29,526 bases of DNA, from contig CAZIUB010000036.1 of assembly GCA_964542425.1 (NCBI GenBank), positions 1 through 29,526 on the forward strand, read 5' to 3'. The stretch's first letter is position 1; each line of letters starts with the position of its first letter. A model generated the notes under the pieces. The model saw nothing but the letters and a program-made list of their open reading frames with translations. It ran no database searches and was not told the DNA's origin. Positions 15,147 through 22,583 of this stretch are shown in pieces. A program made the translations under genes and the position numbers. This stretch comes from Dongia_A sp964542425 (GTDB lineage Bacteria; Pseudomonadota; Alphaproteobacteria; Dongiales; Dongiaceae).

Positions 15147-16097
15147 TCATCCGATCGCCTTCAGGGTCGCTTCCAACTCGGACGGCGTGCCCATCGACAG
15201 GGTCGCGAGCTCGCGGTCGATACGCTTGACCAGGCCCGCGAGCACTTTTCCCGCGCCCAATTCCACCAATCGCTCGACCCCCATCTCCCTCATCGCCAGC
15301 ACCGATTCCCGCCAGCGCACCCGTGCCGTTACCTGACCCACCAGCAAGTCCCGGATGCTCGCCGGATCGCTCACCTCCCTGGCGGTGACATTGGCGATCA
15401 GCGGCACCACTGGCATGGTGAGGTCAGCCTCGGAAAGCGCTTCGGCCATCGCGTCCGCGGCCGGCTGCATCAGCGAACAATGGAAGGGGGCGGAGACCGG
15501 AAGCATGACGCTTCGCTTCGCCCCTTTTTCGCCGGCCAAAGCGATCGCGCGCTCGACCGCCAGCTTGGCGCCGGACAACACGACTTGGCCGGGGGCGTTG
15601 TCGTTGGCGGTGGCGCAAACGAGGCCGGTATCGGAAGCCGCCTCTTCGGCGATCGCTTCGGCCTCGACCAGATCAAGCCCCAGCAGCGCCGCCATCGCGC
15701 CCTCGCCCACCGGAACCGCCGCTTGCATCGCCTGGCCGCGCAGTCGCAGCAGCTTCGCGGCGTCAGGCAGGCGCAAGCTGCCGGCGGCGGCCAGGGCCGA
15801 ATACTCGCCCAGGGAATGTCCGGCCACGCAAGCCGCCCTTTCGGCCAATCGCCAGCCACCCTCCGATTCCAAGACCCGCAAGACCGCCATGCTGACCGCC
15901 ATCAGGGCCGGCTGCGCGTTTTCGGTCAGCACGAGATCGCTTTCCGGTCCCTCGAACATCAGCCGAGAGAGCTTTTGGGAGAGCGCGTCGTCGATTTCCT
16001 CGAACACTTGGCGGGCCGGCGCGAAGGCATCGGCCAACGCCTTGCCCATGCCGATTGCCTGCGATCCCTGGCCGGGGAAAATGAACGCCTGCGCCAT
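15147..16097 (-). CDS. fabD: Malonyl-CoA:ACP transacylase, 316 aa
   Basis: The enzyme loads malonyl units onto ACP. It begins MAQAFIFPGQGSQAIGMGK. The nucleophile elbow is VAGHSLGEYSALAA with catalytic Ser, and PVSAPFHCSLM carries the conserved His region. It is the first gene of the fab operon, with a candidate promoter about 100 bp upstream. Confidence 0.97.
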   Translation of the reverse strand: MAQAFIFPGQGSQAIGMGKALADAFAPARQVFEEIDDALSQKLSRLMFEGPESDLVLTENAQPALMAVSMAVLRVLESEGGWRLAERAACVAGHSLGEYSALAAAGSLRLPDAAKLLRLRGQAMQAAVPVGEGAMAALLGLDLVEAEAIAEEAASDTGLVCATANDNAPGQVVLSGAKLAVERAIALAGEKGAKRSVMLPVSAPFHCSLMQPAADAMAEALSEADLTMPVVPLIANVTAREVSDPASIRDLLVGQVTARVRWRESVLAMREMGVERLVELGAGKVLAGLVKRIDRELATLSMGTPSELEATLKAIG

Positions 16098-16200
16098 TCC
16101 GCCGCCTGTCCCTGACCGCCAAATTCCAAATCAGCAAAAATTTGGTGTGATTTGTAAGGCACGCCCGCGTGCACTTTTTCCGCCTTGCCGGGCGGCCGGA

Positions 16201-16228
16201 TAGATAGCGGCACGGGGGGCGAAGTCAA
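16201..16228 (-). promoter_or_regulatory. Candidate fabD operon promoter
   Basis: On the minus strand TTGACT (complement of 16223-16228) and TATCTA (complement of 16201-16206) are 16 bp apart. The transcript would have a leader of about 100 nt. It includes a short perfect hairpin at 16159-16172 (GCACGC-CC-GCGTGC) and an AT-rich segment near 16120-16145. Confidence 0.45.
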
Positions 16229-16263
16229 GACATTGCCGGGACCCGTCGTTAACGATTTTGGCT

Positions 16264-16371
16264 GCATTCCGCTCCCGGCATGCCGGCCCGGAACACTAGC
16301 AAACGGGAATGGCATATGTTGTGGTTCCAACGGGATTGATTAGGAATCAAATGTTGGAACCACAACACTAG
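16264..16371 (+). repeat. Family A repeat, copy A3 (left arm truncated)
   Basis: The copy starts inside hairpin 1 at GCATTCCGCTCC; about 20 bases of left arm present in A2 are missing. The rest matches A1/A2, with internal CTAG, and the complete hairpin 2 ends CACTAG at 16371. The inner part of hairpin 2 is a perfect TTGATT-AGG-AATCAA stem. It lies between the divergent fabD and rpsF promoters. Confidence 0.9.
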
Positions 16372-16394
16372 CGCCTGATGCGGGAATTCGCCGC

Positions 16395-16422
16395 TTGTCA
16401 GCAGGCGGGCGATCTATATATT
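16395..16422 (+). promoter_or_regulatory. rpsF-rpsR-rplI promoter
   Basis: TTGTCA (16395-16400) and TATATT (16417-16422) are spaced 16 bp, each five of six to consensus. Transcription would start near 16429, leaving a leader of about 165 nt before rpsF. It lies 24 bp right of repeat A3. Confidence 0.6.
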
Positions 16423-16533
16423 CCCGCGCAACCCTGCCGGTCTCCGTTCCATCCAAGGGCCGTTGCCCACGGATTTGGAACCGATGCGATGGCATCCTCG
16501 AGAGTCCGGTTAGGTCCGGCGCGCTGACTGCCC

Positions 16534-16565
16534 CCCGTCTCGACGGGTGGCCAGCACCGGGCCAC
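16534..16565 (+). promoter_or_regulatory. rpsF leader: Possible S6:S18-binding leader element upstream of rpsF
   Basis: Two adjacent hairpins precede the rpsF ribosome binding site: CCCGT/ACGGG (16534-16547) and GTGGCC/GGCCAC (16547-16565). The second exposes CACCG in its loop (16555-16559). A leader motif with a conserved CACCG, bound by the S6:S18 complex, is known from rpsF operons of many bacteria and mediates feedback. The match here is by eye and the pairing differs in detail from what a covariance model might require. Confidence 0.45.
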
Positions 16566-16592
16566 GTAACAGCCAAAGGGAGTCTTTGTCGC

Positions 16593-17069
16593 ATGGCTTA
16601 CTACGAGAATGTTTTTATTGTCCGCCAAGACGTGACGTCGGCGCAGGTCGAAGTGCTGACCGAGCATTTCGCCGGGATCATCGCCGCCCAGGGCGGCATT
16701 GTGACCAAGAAGGAGCCCTGGGGCCTGCGCAGCCTCGCCTACAAGATCAAGAAGAACCGCAAGGGCCATTACGTCATGCTGAACATCGACGGGCCGCCCG
16801 CCGCGCTGCAGGAGATGGAGCGCAACATGCGCATCCACGAGGACGTCTTGCGTTACCTGAGCGTGCGCGTGGAGGCGCTGGAGGAGGGGCCGTCGTCGAT
16901 CCTCGTCAACAAGGGCCGCGACCGCGAGGGCCGAGACCGCGACTTCCGCGACGGACCGCGCCGCGACCGCGAGGGCCGGGATCGCGAGGGCGGCCGGGAT
17001 CGGGACCGCGACGATCGCCTGCGCCCGACCCGAGAGGCGACACCAGCACCAGTCGTGGGAGAAGCCTGA
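16593..17069 (+). CDS. rpsF: 30S ribosomal protein S6 with Arg/Asp-rich tail, 158 aa
   Basis: S6 binds the central domain of 16S rRNA together with S18. The core (MAYYENVFIVRQDVTSAQ, KKEPWGLRSLAYKIKKNRKG, IHEDVLRYLSVRVEAL) occupies about residues 1-105. The rest is a low-complexity tail of repeated RDREGRDR-type units, about 40 residues, typical in style of alphaproteobacterial S6 but long and repetitive. The stop overlaps the rpsR start by one base (TGATG), suggesting coupling. Confidence 0.97.
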   Translation: MAYYENVFIVRQDVTSAQVEVLTEHFAGIIAAQGGIVTKKEPWGLRSLAYKIKKNRKGHYVMLNIDGPPAALQEMERNMRIHEDVLRYLSVRVEALEEGPSSILVNKGRDREGRDRDFRDGPRRDREGRDREGGRDRDRDDRLRPTREATPAPVVGEA

Positions 17070-17332
17070 TGTCCCTGCAAACCGAGGCCCCACGACCGGC
17101 CGCTGGCGGTCGCCGGCCGTTCTTCCGCCGACGCAAATCCTGCCCCTTCACCGGCACGCATGCGCCCAAGATCGACTACAAGGACGTCAAGCTGTTGCAG
17201 CGATTCATTTCCGAGCGCGGCAAAATCGTTCCCAGCCGCATCACCGCGGTCAGCAACAAGAAACAGCGGCTGCTGGCCCAGGCCATCAAGCGCGCGCGAT
17301 TTCTGGGCCTGCTGCCCTACGTGCTGAGATAG
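17069..17332 (+). CDS. rpsR: 30S ribosomal protein S18, 87 aa
   Basis: S18 pairs with S6 on the platform of the small subunit. The conserved RRRKSCPFTG and IDYKDVKLLQRFISERGKI are present, with PSRITAVSNKKQRLLAQAIK and RARFLGLLPYV at the end. The N-terminal 20 residues are a variable basic extension. Start ATG at 17069 overlaps the rpsF stop. Confidence 0.97.
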   Translation: MSLQTEAPRPAAGGRRPFFRRRKSCPFTGTHAPKIDYKDVKLLQRFISERGKIVPSRITAVSNKKQRLLAQAIKRARFLGLLPYVLR

Positions 17333-17344
17333 GGGAGAGGCGAA

Positions 17345-17920
17345 ATGGAAGTCATCTTGCTGGAACGGATCGAGAGCCTGGGCCAGATCGGCGACGTGGT
17401 CTCGGTGAAGCCGGGATTTGCGCGCAATTTCCTGTTGCCGCGCAAGAAGGCCCTGCGCGCGACCGAGGACAATCGCAAGCGCTTCGAGACCCAGCGCGCC
17501 CAAATCGAGGCCAGTAATCTGAAGCGCCGCCAGGAAGCCGAGGCGATCCGGGGCAAGGTCGACGGCGTCAAGATCGTGGTCATTCGCCAGGCCAGCGAAA
17601 CCGGGCATTTGTTTGGATCGGTGGCGCCGCGCGACATTTCCGAGGGCGTGACCAAGGCGGGCTTCACGCTGGATCGCCGGCAGGTGATCCTCGACCGCCC
17701 GATCAAGACCCTGGGCCTGCACAAGGTCCGCGTGGCACTCCATCCCGAGGTCATCGTCATCATCATCGCCAACGTGGCAAAATCGCTGGATGAGGCGGCG
17801 CAGCAGGAGAAGGCCGGCGGCTTCGTGGTCAAAACCGAGGTCGAGCAACCGGATCTGGACAAGATCCTGGCCGAGGCAGAAACCGCGCAGGCCGAAGCAC
17901 AGCCCGAGGCGCAAGCCTAG
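17345..17920 (+). CDS. rplI: 50S ribosomal protein L9, 191 aa
   Basis: L9 is an elongated protein that binds 23S rRNA at the base of the L1 stalk. It begins MEVILLERIESLGQIGDVVS and continues VKPGFARNFLLPRKKAL, both signatures. The C-terminal domain is ETGHLFGSVAPRDISEGV onward, plus an acidic Ala/Glu-rich tail (AEAETAQAEAQPEAQA). AGGGGAGAGG precedes the ATG. It is the last gene of the operon and is followed by a terminator. Confidence 0.97.
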   Translation: MEVILLERIESLGQIGDVVSVKPGFARNFLLPRKKALRATEDNRKRFETQRAQIEASNLKRRQEAEAIRGKVDGVKIVVIRQASETGHLFGSVAPRDISEGVTKAGFTLDRRQVILDRPIKTLGLHKVRVALHPEVIVIIIANVAKSLDEAAQQEKAGGFVVKTEVEQPDLDKILAEAETAQAEAQPEAQA

Positions 17921-17940
17921 GCACGATCCACGTGAAACGA

Positions 17941-17980
17941 AAAAATCGGCTGTCTTAATTATTGGGCGGCCGATTTTTTT
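17941..17980 (+). terminator. Rho-independent terminator after rplI
   Basis: AAAAATCGGC (17941-17950) pairs with GCCGATTTTT (17969-17978), followed by a T tract. The 18-nt loop is somewhat long. It begins 20 bp after the rplI stop and separates the ribosomal operon from dnaB. Confidence 0.8.
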
Positions 17981-18077
17981 CTGGCGAATGGGTGGTCTCG
18001 GAGTTATCCACCCTATGCTTGTGTTGCACAGGCATTATCGAGTCGCCGAACCCTCGACGAATGACTAGGGTGAGCCC

Positions 18078-19586
18078 ATGGAAGCCCTGGGGAAGGCCAC
18101 CAACATCGCAAGACTGCGCGACGGCGTCGAGGGCGCGACCCCGCGCGTGCCGCCGCACAATTACGAGGCGGAGCAGGCGCTTCTGGGCGCCTGCCTGGCC
18201 AACAACGAGGTCTATAACCGGGTCGCCGAGTTTCTGGGCCCCGCGCATTTCGCCGATGCGCTGCACGGGCGCATCTTCGAAGCGATCGGCAAGCTGGTCC
18301 TCAGGGGCCAGATCGCCAATCCGGTCACTCTGAAGAACCTGTTCGACCAGGACGGCGCGCTCACCGATATCGGCGGCGCGCAATACCTGGTCGATCTGGC
18401 GGGCGCCGTGGTCACCGTCATCAATGCCGAGGATTACGGCCGCGCCATCCATGATTTGCACCTGCGCCGCCAGCTTATCACCATCGGCCAGGACATCGTC
18501 AACGACGCCTATGTGTTCGATTCGGACGCGAATGCGACCACGCAGATCGAGCAATCGGAAATGCGCCTGTTCACGCTGGCCGAGAACGGCCAGGCCGAGG
18601 GCGGGCCCAAGCCATTCAGCGCCGTCCTCATCAGCGCGCTGGAAATGGCGGAAATCGCCTTCAAGCGCGACAGCCATGTCACCGGCGTCACCAGCGGATT
18701 GCGCGATCTCGACCGCAGGCTCGGCGGCTTGCAGGCCTCCGATCTGGTGATCCTGGCCGGAAGGCCGTCGATGGGCAAGACCGCGCTTGCCACCAACATC
18801 GGCTTCAACGCCGCCGAGGCGATCAGGGACCCGGACAACGGACAGCATCACCGTGTCTTGTTCTTCTCGCTGGAAATGTCGGCCGAACAGCTTGCCCAGC
18901 GCATCATGGCCGAGAAATCCGGGATCACCTCGGACCGCATTCGCCGGGGCGAGGTGCGCGACGACGATTTCCAGCGCATCGTCGAGGCCGCCCAGGCGAT
19001 GACCGACGTGCAATTCTTCATCGACGACACGCCGGCGCTCACCGTTCCGGCGTTGCGCACCCGCGCCAGGCGCCTGAAGCGGCAATTCGGCCTCGATCTG
19101 GTGATCGTCGATTATCTGCAGCTCATGCGCTCGGTCAATCCGAAGATGGCGGAGAACCGGGTCCAGGAGATCTCCGAGATCACGAGGGGCCTGAAGGCGG
19201 TGGCCAAGGAACTGAATGTGCCGGTGCTGGCGCTGTCGCAATTGTCGCGCGCGGTCGAGAACCGCGAGGACAAACGCCCGCAATTGGCCGATCTCCGGGA
19301 ATCTGGCTCGATCGAGCAGGACGCGGACGTGGTGATGTTCATCTATCGGGAACAATATTACCACGAGCGCGCCGAGCCCCGGCAGCGCGCCGACGAAGCC
19401 TCCGACAAATTCGAGGATCGGGTGCGGCGCTGGCAGGAGCGCGGCGAACGAATTCACAACGTCGCCGAAATCATCATCGCCAAGCAGCGCCACGGTCCGA
19501 CGGGCAATTTCGAGCTCTTTTTCGACGGCAACATTACCCGCTTCGGCGATTTGGCCCGGGACGACAATCTACCGGTGCACGGCTGA
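18078..19586 (+). CDS. dnaB: Replicative DNA helicase DnaB, 502 aa
   Basis: DnaB is the hexameric 5'-3' helicase of the replication fork. The N-terminal collar domain opens PPHNYEAEQALLGACLANNE. The RecA-like ATPase domain has Walker A GRPSMGKTALA, FFSLEMSAEQLAQR, and Walker B-containing DLVIVDYLQLM. These are followed by LSQLSRAVENREDKRPQLAD and LRESGSIEQDADVVMFIYR. No intein is present in the usual P-loop position. The position after rpsF-rpsR-rplI is typical. Confidence 0.97.
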   Translation: MEALGKATNIARLRDGVEGATPRVPPHNYEAEQALLGACLANNEVYNRVAEFLGPAHFADALHGRIFEAIGKLVLRGQIANPVTLKNLFDQDGALTDIGGAQYLVDLAGAVVTVINAEDYGRAIHDLHLRRQLITIGQDIVNDAYVFDSDANATTQIEQSEMRLFTLAENGQAEGGPKPFSAVLISALEMAEIAFKRDSHVTGVTSGLRDLDRRLGGLQASDLVILAGRPSMGKTALATNIGFNAAEAIRDPDNGQHHRVLFFSLEMSAEQLAQRIMAEKSGITSDRIRRGEVRDDDFQRIVEAAQAMTDVQFFIDDTPALTVPALRTRARRLKRQFGLDLVIVDYLQLMRSVNPKMAENRVQEISEITRGLKAVAKELNVPVLALSQLSRAVENREDKRPQLADLRESGSIEQDADVVMFIYREQYYHERAEPRQRADEASDKFEDRVRRWQERGERIHNVAEIIIAKQRHGPTGNFELFFDGNITRFGDLARDDNLPVHG

Positions 19587-19611
19587 TTTCCACTCGTTCA
19601 ACATCCAATCC

Positions 19612-20721
19612 ATGCCCGAGTCGAACCGGCCGTTGCTGATCATCGATCTGGGCGCCATCGGCGCCAATTTCGCCCTGCTCGGCAAGCACCTGGGTGCAAT
19701 CGCCTGCGCTGCAGCGATCAAGGCCGATTGCTACGGCATGGGTATGGCGCGGGTGGCGCCGGTTCTGGCCGCTTCCGGCTGCCGGGATTTCTTCGTGGCG
19801 ACACTCGAGGAAGGCATCGCCGCACGCCAATCATTGCCCGGCGCCGCGATCCATGTGCTGTTCGGGCCAACCAAGGAGGATCGCGGCGCTTTTTTCAAGC
19901 ACGGCCTGGTTCCCGTGCTCAATACCTTGCCCCAGATCGAGGAATGGCTGGCGCGCGGCGAAGCTGAATTAGCCCGGCCAGTCGCCCTGCATTTGGATAC
20001 CGGCATGGCGCGATTGGGCCTGACCCGAGGCGAAGCCCTGGCGCTGATCGAGAATGGGCGGCAGTTGCCGCGGATGAACGTGGCGCTCGTCATGTCGCAT
20101 CTGGCTTGCGCCGAAGAGCCCGATCACGAGATGAACCGGCGGCAATTGGCGGAATTCGGCGATCTCTCGCGCCAGTTGCTGGCGGCGCTCGCCAACCGTC
20201 CGCTTCTCTCGCTGGTCAATTCCTCGGGCATTTTTCTCGGCCCGGACTATCATTTCGACCTGGCGCGGCCGGGAGCGGCACTCTATGGCCTCAATCCGGT
20301 TCCAGGCCAGCCAAATCCCATGCGGCCAGTCGTGACACTGATGGCGCCGATCCTGCAGGCGCGCGCGATTGACGCTGGAAAATGCGTTGGTTATGGTGCC
20401 ACCCACCGATTTTCCCGGCCAACCCGCTTGGCCACGATTGGCCTGGGCTATGCCGACGGCCTGATGCGCGCTCTCGGCGATACGGGCGCGTTCCATGTCG
20501 GCGATTTCCGCGCGTCGATCGTCGGGCGGGTGTCGATGGATCTGGTGACGATCGATGTCGGCCATGTGCCGGAGCATTTGACGAGGCCGGGCGCGATGGT
20601 CGAAATCCTGGGACCGAGACAAGACGCCGATGCCCTGGGGCACGCGGCGGGAACCAACGGCTACGAATTGCTGACGGCGCTGGGTCGGCGCATCGGGCGC
20701 CATTACCTGGCGGCGGAGTAG
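19612..20721 (+). CDS. alr: Alanine racemase, 369 aa
   Basis: The PLP enzyme makes D-alanine for peptidoglycan. The PLP lysine lies in AAAIKADCYGMGMARV near residue 40; the usual text is KADAYGHG, so the His normally after the Gly is replaced here. The barrel continues with HLDTGMARLGL and SHLACAEEPDH. The catalytic Tyr of the second domain is in VGYGATHRFSRPTR, followed by LATIGLGYADGLMR and GRVSMDLVTIDV. It starts 25 bp after dnaB. Confidence 0.95.
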   Translation: MPESNRPLLIIDLGAIGANFALLGKHLGAIACAAAIKADCYGMGMARVAPVLAASGCRDFFVATLEEGIAARQSLPGAAIHVLFGPTKEDRGAFFKHGLVPVLNTLPQIEEWLARGEAELARPVALHLDTGMARLGLTRGEALALIENGRQLPRMNVALVMSHLACAEEPDHEMNRRQLAEFGDLSRQLLAALANRPLLSLVNSSGIFLGPDYHFDLARPGAALYGLNPVPGQPNPMRPVVTLMAPILQARAIDAGKCVGYGATHRFSRPTRLATIGLGYADGLMRALGDTGAFHVGDFRASIVGRVSMDLVTIDVGHVPEHLTRPGAMVEILGPRQDADALGHAAGTNGYELLTALGRRIGRHYLAAE

Positions 20722-20727
20722 GTTCCC

Positions 20728-21504
20728 TTGCAAAACCCACTTCAGCCGTTGGGCCGGACATTTCTTTCCGGACTGGAATCGATCGGCCGGATTAGTCTGT
20801 TCGCGATCAAGGCGATCATCCTGGCGTCGCGCCCGCCCTATTATCCGCGCCTGGTGCTGCGCCAGATGATCGAGATCGGTTTTTACTCGCTGCCGGTCGT
20901 CGGCATGACCGCGATTTTCACCGGCATGGTACTGGCGCTGCAAAGCTATACCGGCTTTTCCCGCTTCAATGCCGAGACCGCGATTCCGAACGTGGTGGTC
21001 ATTTCCATCACCCGCGAGCTTGGCCCGGTCTTGGCGGGGCTGATGGTTGCCGGGCGCATCGGCGCGGCCATGGCGGCGGAGATCGGCACCATGCGGGTGA
21101 CCGAACAGATCGATGCCCTGACCACGCTCAGCACCAATCCGTTCAAATACCTGATCGCGCCCCGGCTGATCGCGGGGCTGGCCATGTTGCCCATCCTGGT
21201 CGCGGTCGCCGATCTGATCGGGGTCCTCGGCGGCTATGTGGTCAGCATTTACAAGCTCGGCTTCAACCCATCGACCTATTTGCAGAACACCGTCGATTTC
21301 GTGGAGACGTTGGATATCGTCTCCGGCCTGGTCAAGGCCGCCGCTTTCGGATTCATCGTGGCGCTGATGGGCTGCTATCACGGCTTCCATTCCAAGGGCG
21401 GCGCCCAGGGTGTGGGCCAGGCCACCACCAATGCGGTCGTGTCCGCCTCGATCCTGATTCTCATCTGCAATTACATCATCACCGAGCTGTTCTTCGCCCG
21501 ATGA
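20728..21504 (+). CDS. mlaE: MlaE-family lipid-transport ABC permease, 258 aa
   Basis: This inner-membrane permease of the MlaE/TTG2B family moves phospholipids between the membranes. About five to six hydrophobic segments are visible. The EIGFYSLPVVGMTAIFTGMV region, RELGPVLAGLMVAGRIGAAM and AAEIGTMRVTEQIDAL are family signatures. The start is TTG 20728, six bases after alr, with GGCGGAG about 10 bases upstream inside the end of alr. It overlaps mlaF by four bases (ATGA). The partner genes mlaD, mlaC and mlaB are not nearby. Confidence 0.93.
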   Translation: MQNPLQPLGRTFLSGLESIGRISLFAIKAIILASRPPYYPRLVLRQMIEIGFYSLPVVGMTAIFTGMVLALQSYTGFSRFNAETAIPNVVVISITRELGPVLAGLMVAGRIGAAMAAEIGTMRVTEQIDALTTLSTNPFKYLIAPRLIAGLAMLPILVAVADLIGVLGGYVVSIYKLGFNPSTYLQNTVDFVETLDIVSGLVKAAAFGFIVALMGCYHGFHSKGGAQGVGQATTNAVVSASILILICNYIITELFFAR

Positions 21505-22277
21505 GCGCCAGCCTCAAGATCAAGGTGCGCGGCCTGACCAAGACCTTCGGCCCCAAAGTGGTGTTGAACAATCTCGATCTCGACGTCGAGAGCGGGCGAT
21601 CGCTGGTGGTGATCGGGGGCTCCGGCACCGGCAAGTCGGTGCTGATCAAGTGCATCCTGGGGCTTCTCACGCCCGATGGCGGGTCGATCGAGATCGACGG
21701 CGAGGAAGTGACCGGCATGCCCGCCTCCGAGCGCGAGCGCGTGATGCTGAAATTCGGCATGCTGTTCCAGGGCTCGGCGCTGTTCGACAGCCTGCCGGTC
21801 TGGGAGAACGTGGCCTTCGGGCTGATCGCCGGGCGCGGCGTCCGGCGCGCGAAGGCCCGCCCGGTGGCGCTGGACAAGCTCGCCTCGGTCGGGCTGGAGC
21901 CGGCGGTGGGCGAGCTCTATCCGGCGGAATTGTCCGGTGGCATGCAGAAGCGGGTTTCGCTGGCCCGCGCCATCGCCGCCGAACCGGAGATCATCTTCTT
22001 CGACGAGCCGACGACCGGGCTTGACCCGATCATGGGCCAGGTGATCAACGAATTGGTCAAGAAATGCGTGAACGACCTGGGCGCCACCGCCCTTTCCATC
22101 ACCCACGACATGCATTCGCTGCGGATGATCGGCGACAACGCGGCAATGATCCATGAAGGCCGCATCATCTGGGCCGGCTCGGCGGGGGCGATCGATCGTT
22201 CCGGCAACCCTCATGTCGATCAATTCGTGAATGGCCGCGCCGAGGGTCCGATCAAAATGCCGGTGCGCCATTCGTGA
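21501..22277 (+). CDS. mlaF: MlaF-family lipid-transport ABC ATPase, 258 aa
   Basis: This is the ATP-binding subunit that pairs with the preceding MlaE permease. Walker A is GGSGTGKSVLIK, the signature LSGGMQKRVSLARA, Walker B IIFFDEPTTGLDP and the switch His region LSITHDMHSLR. The length is typical. It is co-translated with mlaE. Family A repeat material begins 23 bp after its stop. Confidence 0.95.
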   Translation: MSASLKIKVRGLTKTFGPKVVLNNLDLDVESGRSLVVIGGSGTGKSVLIKCILGLLTPDGGSIEIDGEEVTGMPASERERVMLKFGMLFQGSALFDSLPVWENVAFGLIAGRGVRRAKARPVALDKLASVGLEPAVGELYPAELSGGMQKRVSLARAIAAEPEIIFFDEPTTGLDPIMGQVINELVKKCVNDLGATALSITHDMHSLRMIGDNAAMIHEGRIIWAGSAGAIDRSGNPHVDQFVNGRAEGPIKMPVRHS

Positions 22278-22299
22278 GAACAAGGCGCATGATCGGGCG

Positions 22300-22364
22300 C
22301 TCGTGTTCCGCAATCGACATTCCGCCCCCGGATTGTCGACCCGGAACACCAACGAATGGGAATG
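22300..22364 (+). repeat. Family A repeat, copy A4, left half (hairpin 1)
   Basis: GTGTTCCG (22303-22310) pairs with CGGAACAC (22342-22349); the inner CGACAT and GTCGAC segments also match A1-A3. The half ends with AATGGGAATG, the same spacer found in A2 and A3, after which IS110-like sequence begins. Confidence 0.85.
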
Positions 22365-22503
22365 ATGGGGTGGACGGCCCCCGAACGGCATCGACGTGCC
22401 AAACTGGTGGATGTTGTTTCACACCAGGCAAAAGGAGCCGTCCGAGATGAATACTATCATGATTGGGCTGGACCTTGCGAAGCGGATTTTCCAGGTTCAT
22501 GGC
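22365..22503 (+). mobile_element. IS110-family insertion sequence remnant (left end and first 19 transposase codons)
   Basis: ATG 22447 opens MNTIMIGLDLAKRIFQVHG, the N-terminus of IS110/IS1111 transposases, including the first Asp of the DEDD nuclease domain (GLDLAK). A good AAAAGGAG Shine-Dalgarno lies nine bases before the ATG. The 82 bases upstream contain a GGACGG/CCGTCC inverted pair and would be the left-end non-coding segment. The gene stops matching after codon 19, where family A hairpin 2 resumes, so over a kilobase of the element is missing. Non-functional. Confidence 0.85.
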
Positions 22504-22552
22504 ATGGGTTGTGTTTCCCACACATTGATCGGGAATCAAGCGTTGGAAACAC
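22501..22552 (+). repeat. Family A repeat, copy A4, right half (hairpin 2)
   Basis: GTGTTTCCCAC (22511-22521) pairs with GTTGGAAACAC (22542-22552), one mismatch. Compared with A1, GTGGTTCC/GGAACCAC has become GTGTTTCC/GGAAACAC, a compensated change. The terminal CTAG is lost. It ends about 30 bp before radA. Confidence 0.83.
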
Positions 22553-22583
22553 GGCGCCGGCGATAGCGAAGGTTTTGCGAAAC

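Noticed and set aside
12638..15229. Plus-strand open frame of 863 codons across the fab operon
   Set aside because: It is the antisense shadow of fabF, acpP and fabG, caused by high GC. The translation has no family signal, while the minus strand has textbook motifs.
16159..16180. Terminator on the plus strand (GCACGC-CC-GCGTGC followed by a T run)
   Set aside because: No plus-strand transcript should end here: fabD lies on the minus strand and the next plus-strand gene to the left is hicB. On the minus strand it is only a leader hairpin.
22356..22583. N-terminal extension of RadA of 76 codons
   Set aside because: The extra frame is translated IS110 left-end and hairpin sequence. Normal RadA begins just before the zinc finger at 22584.
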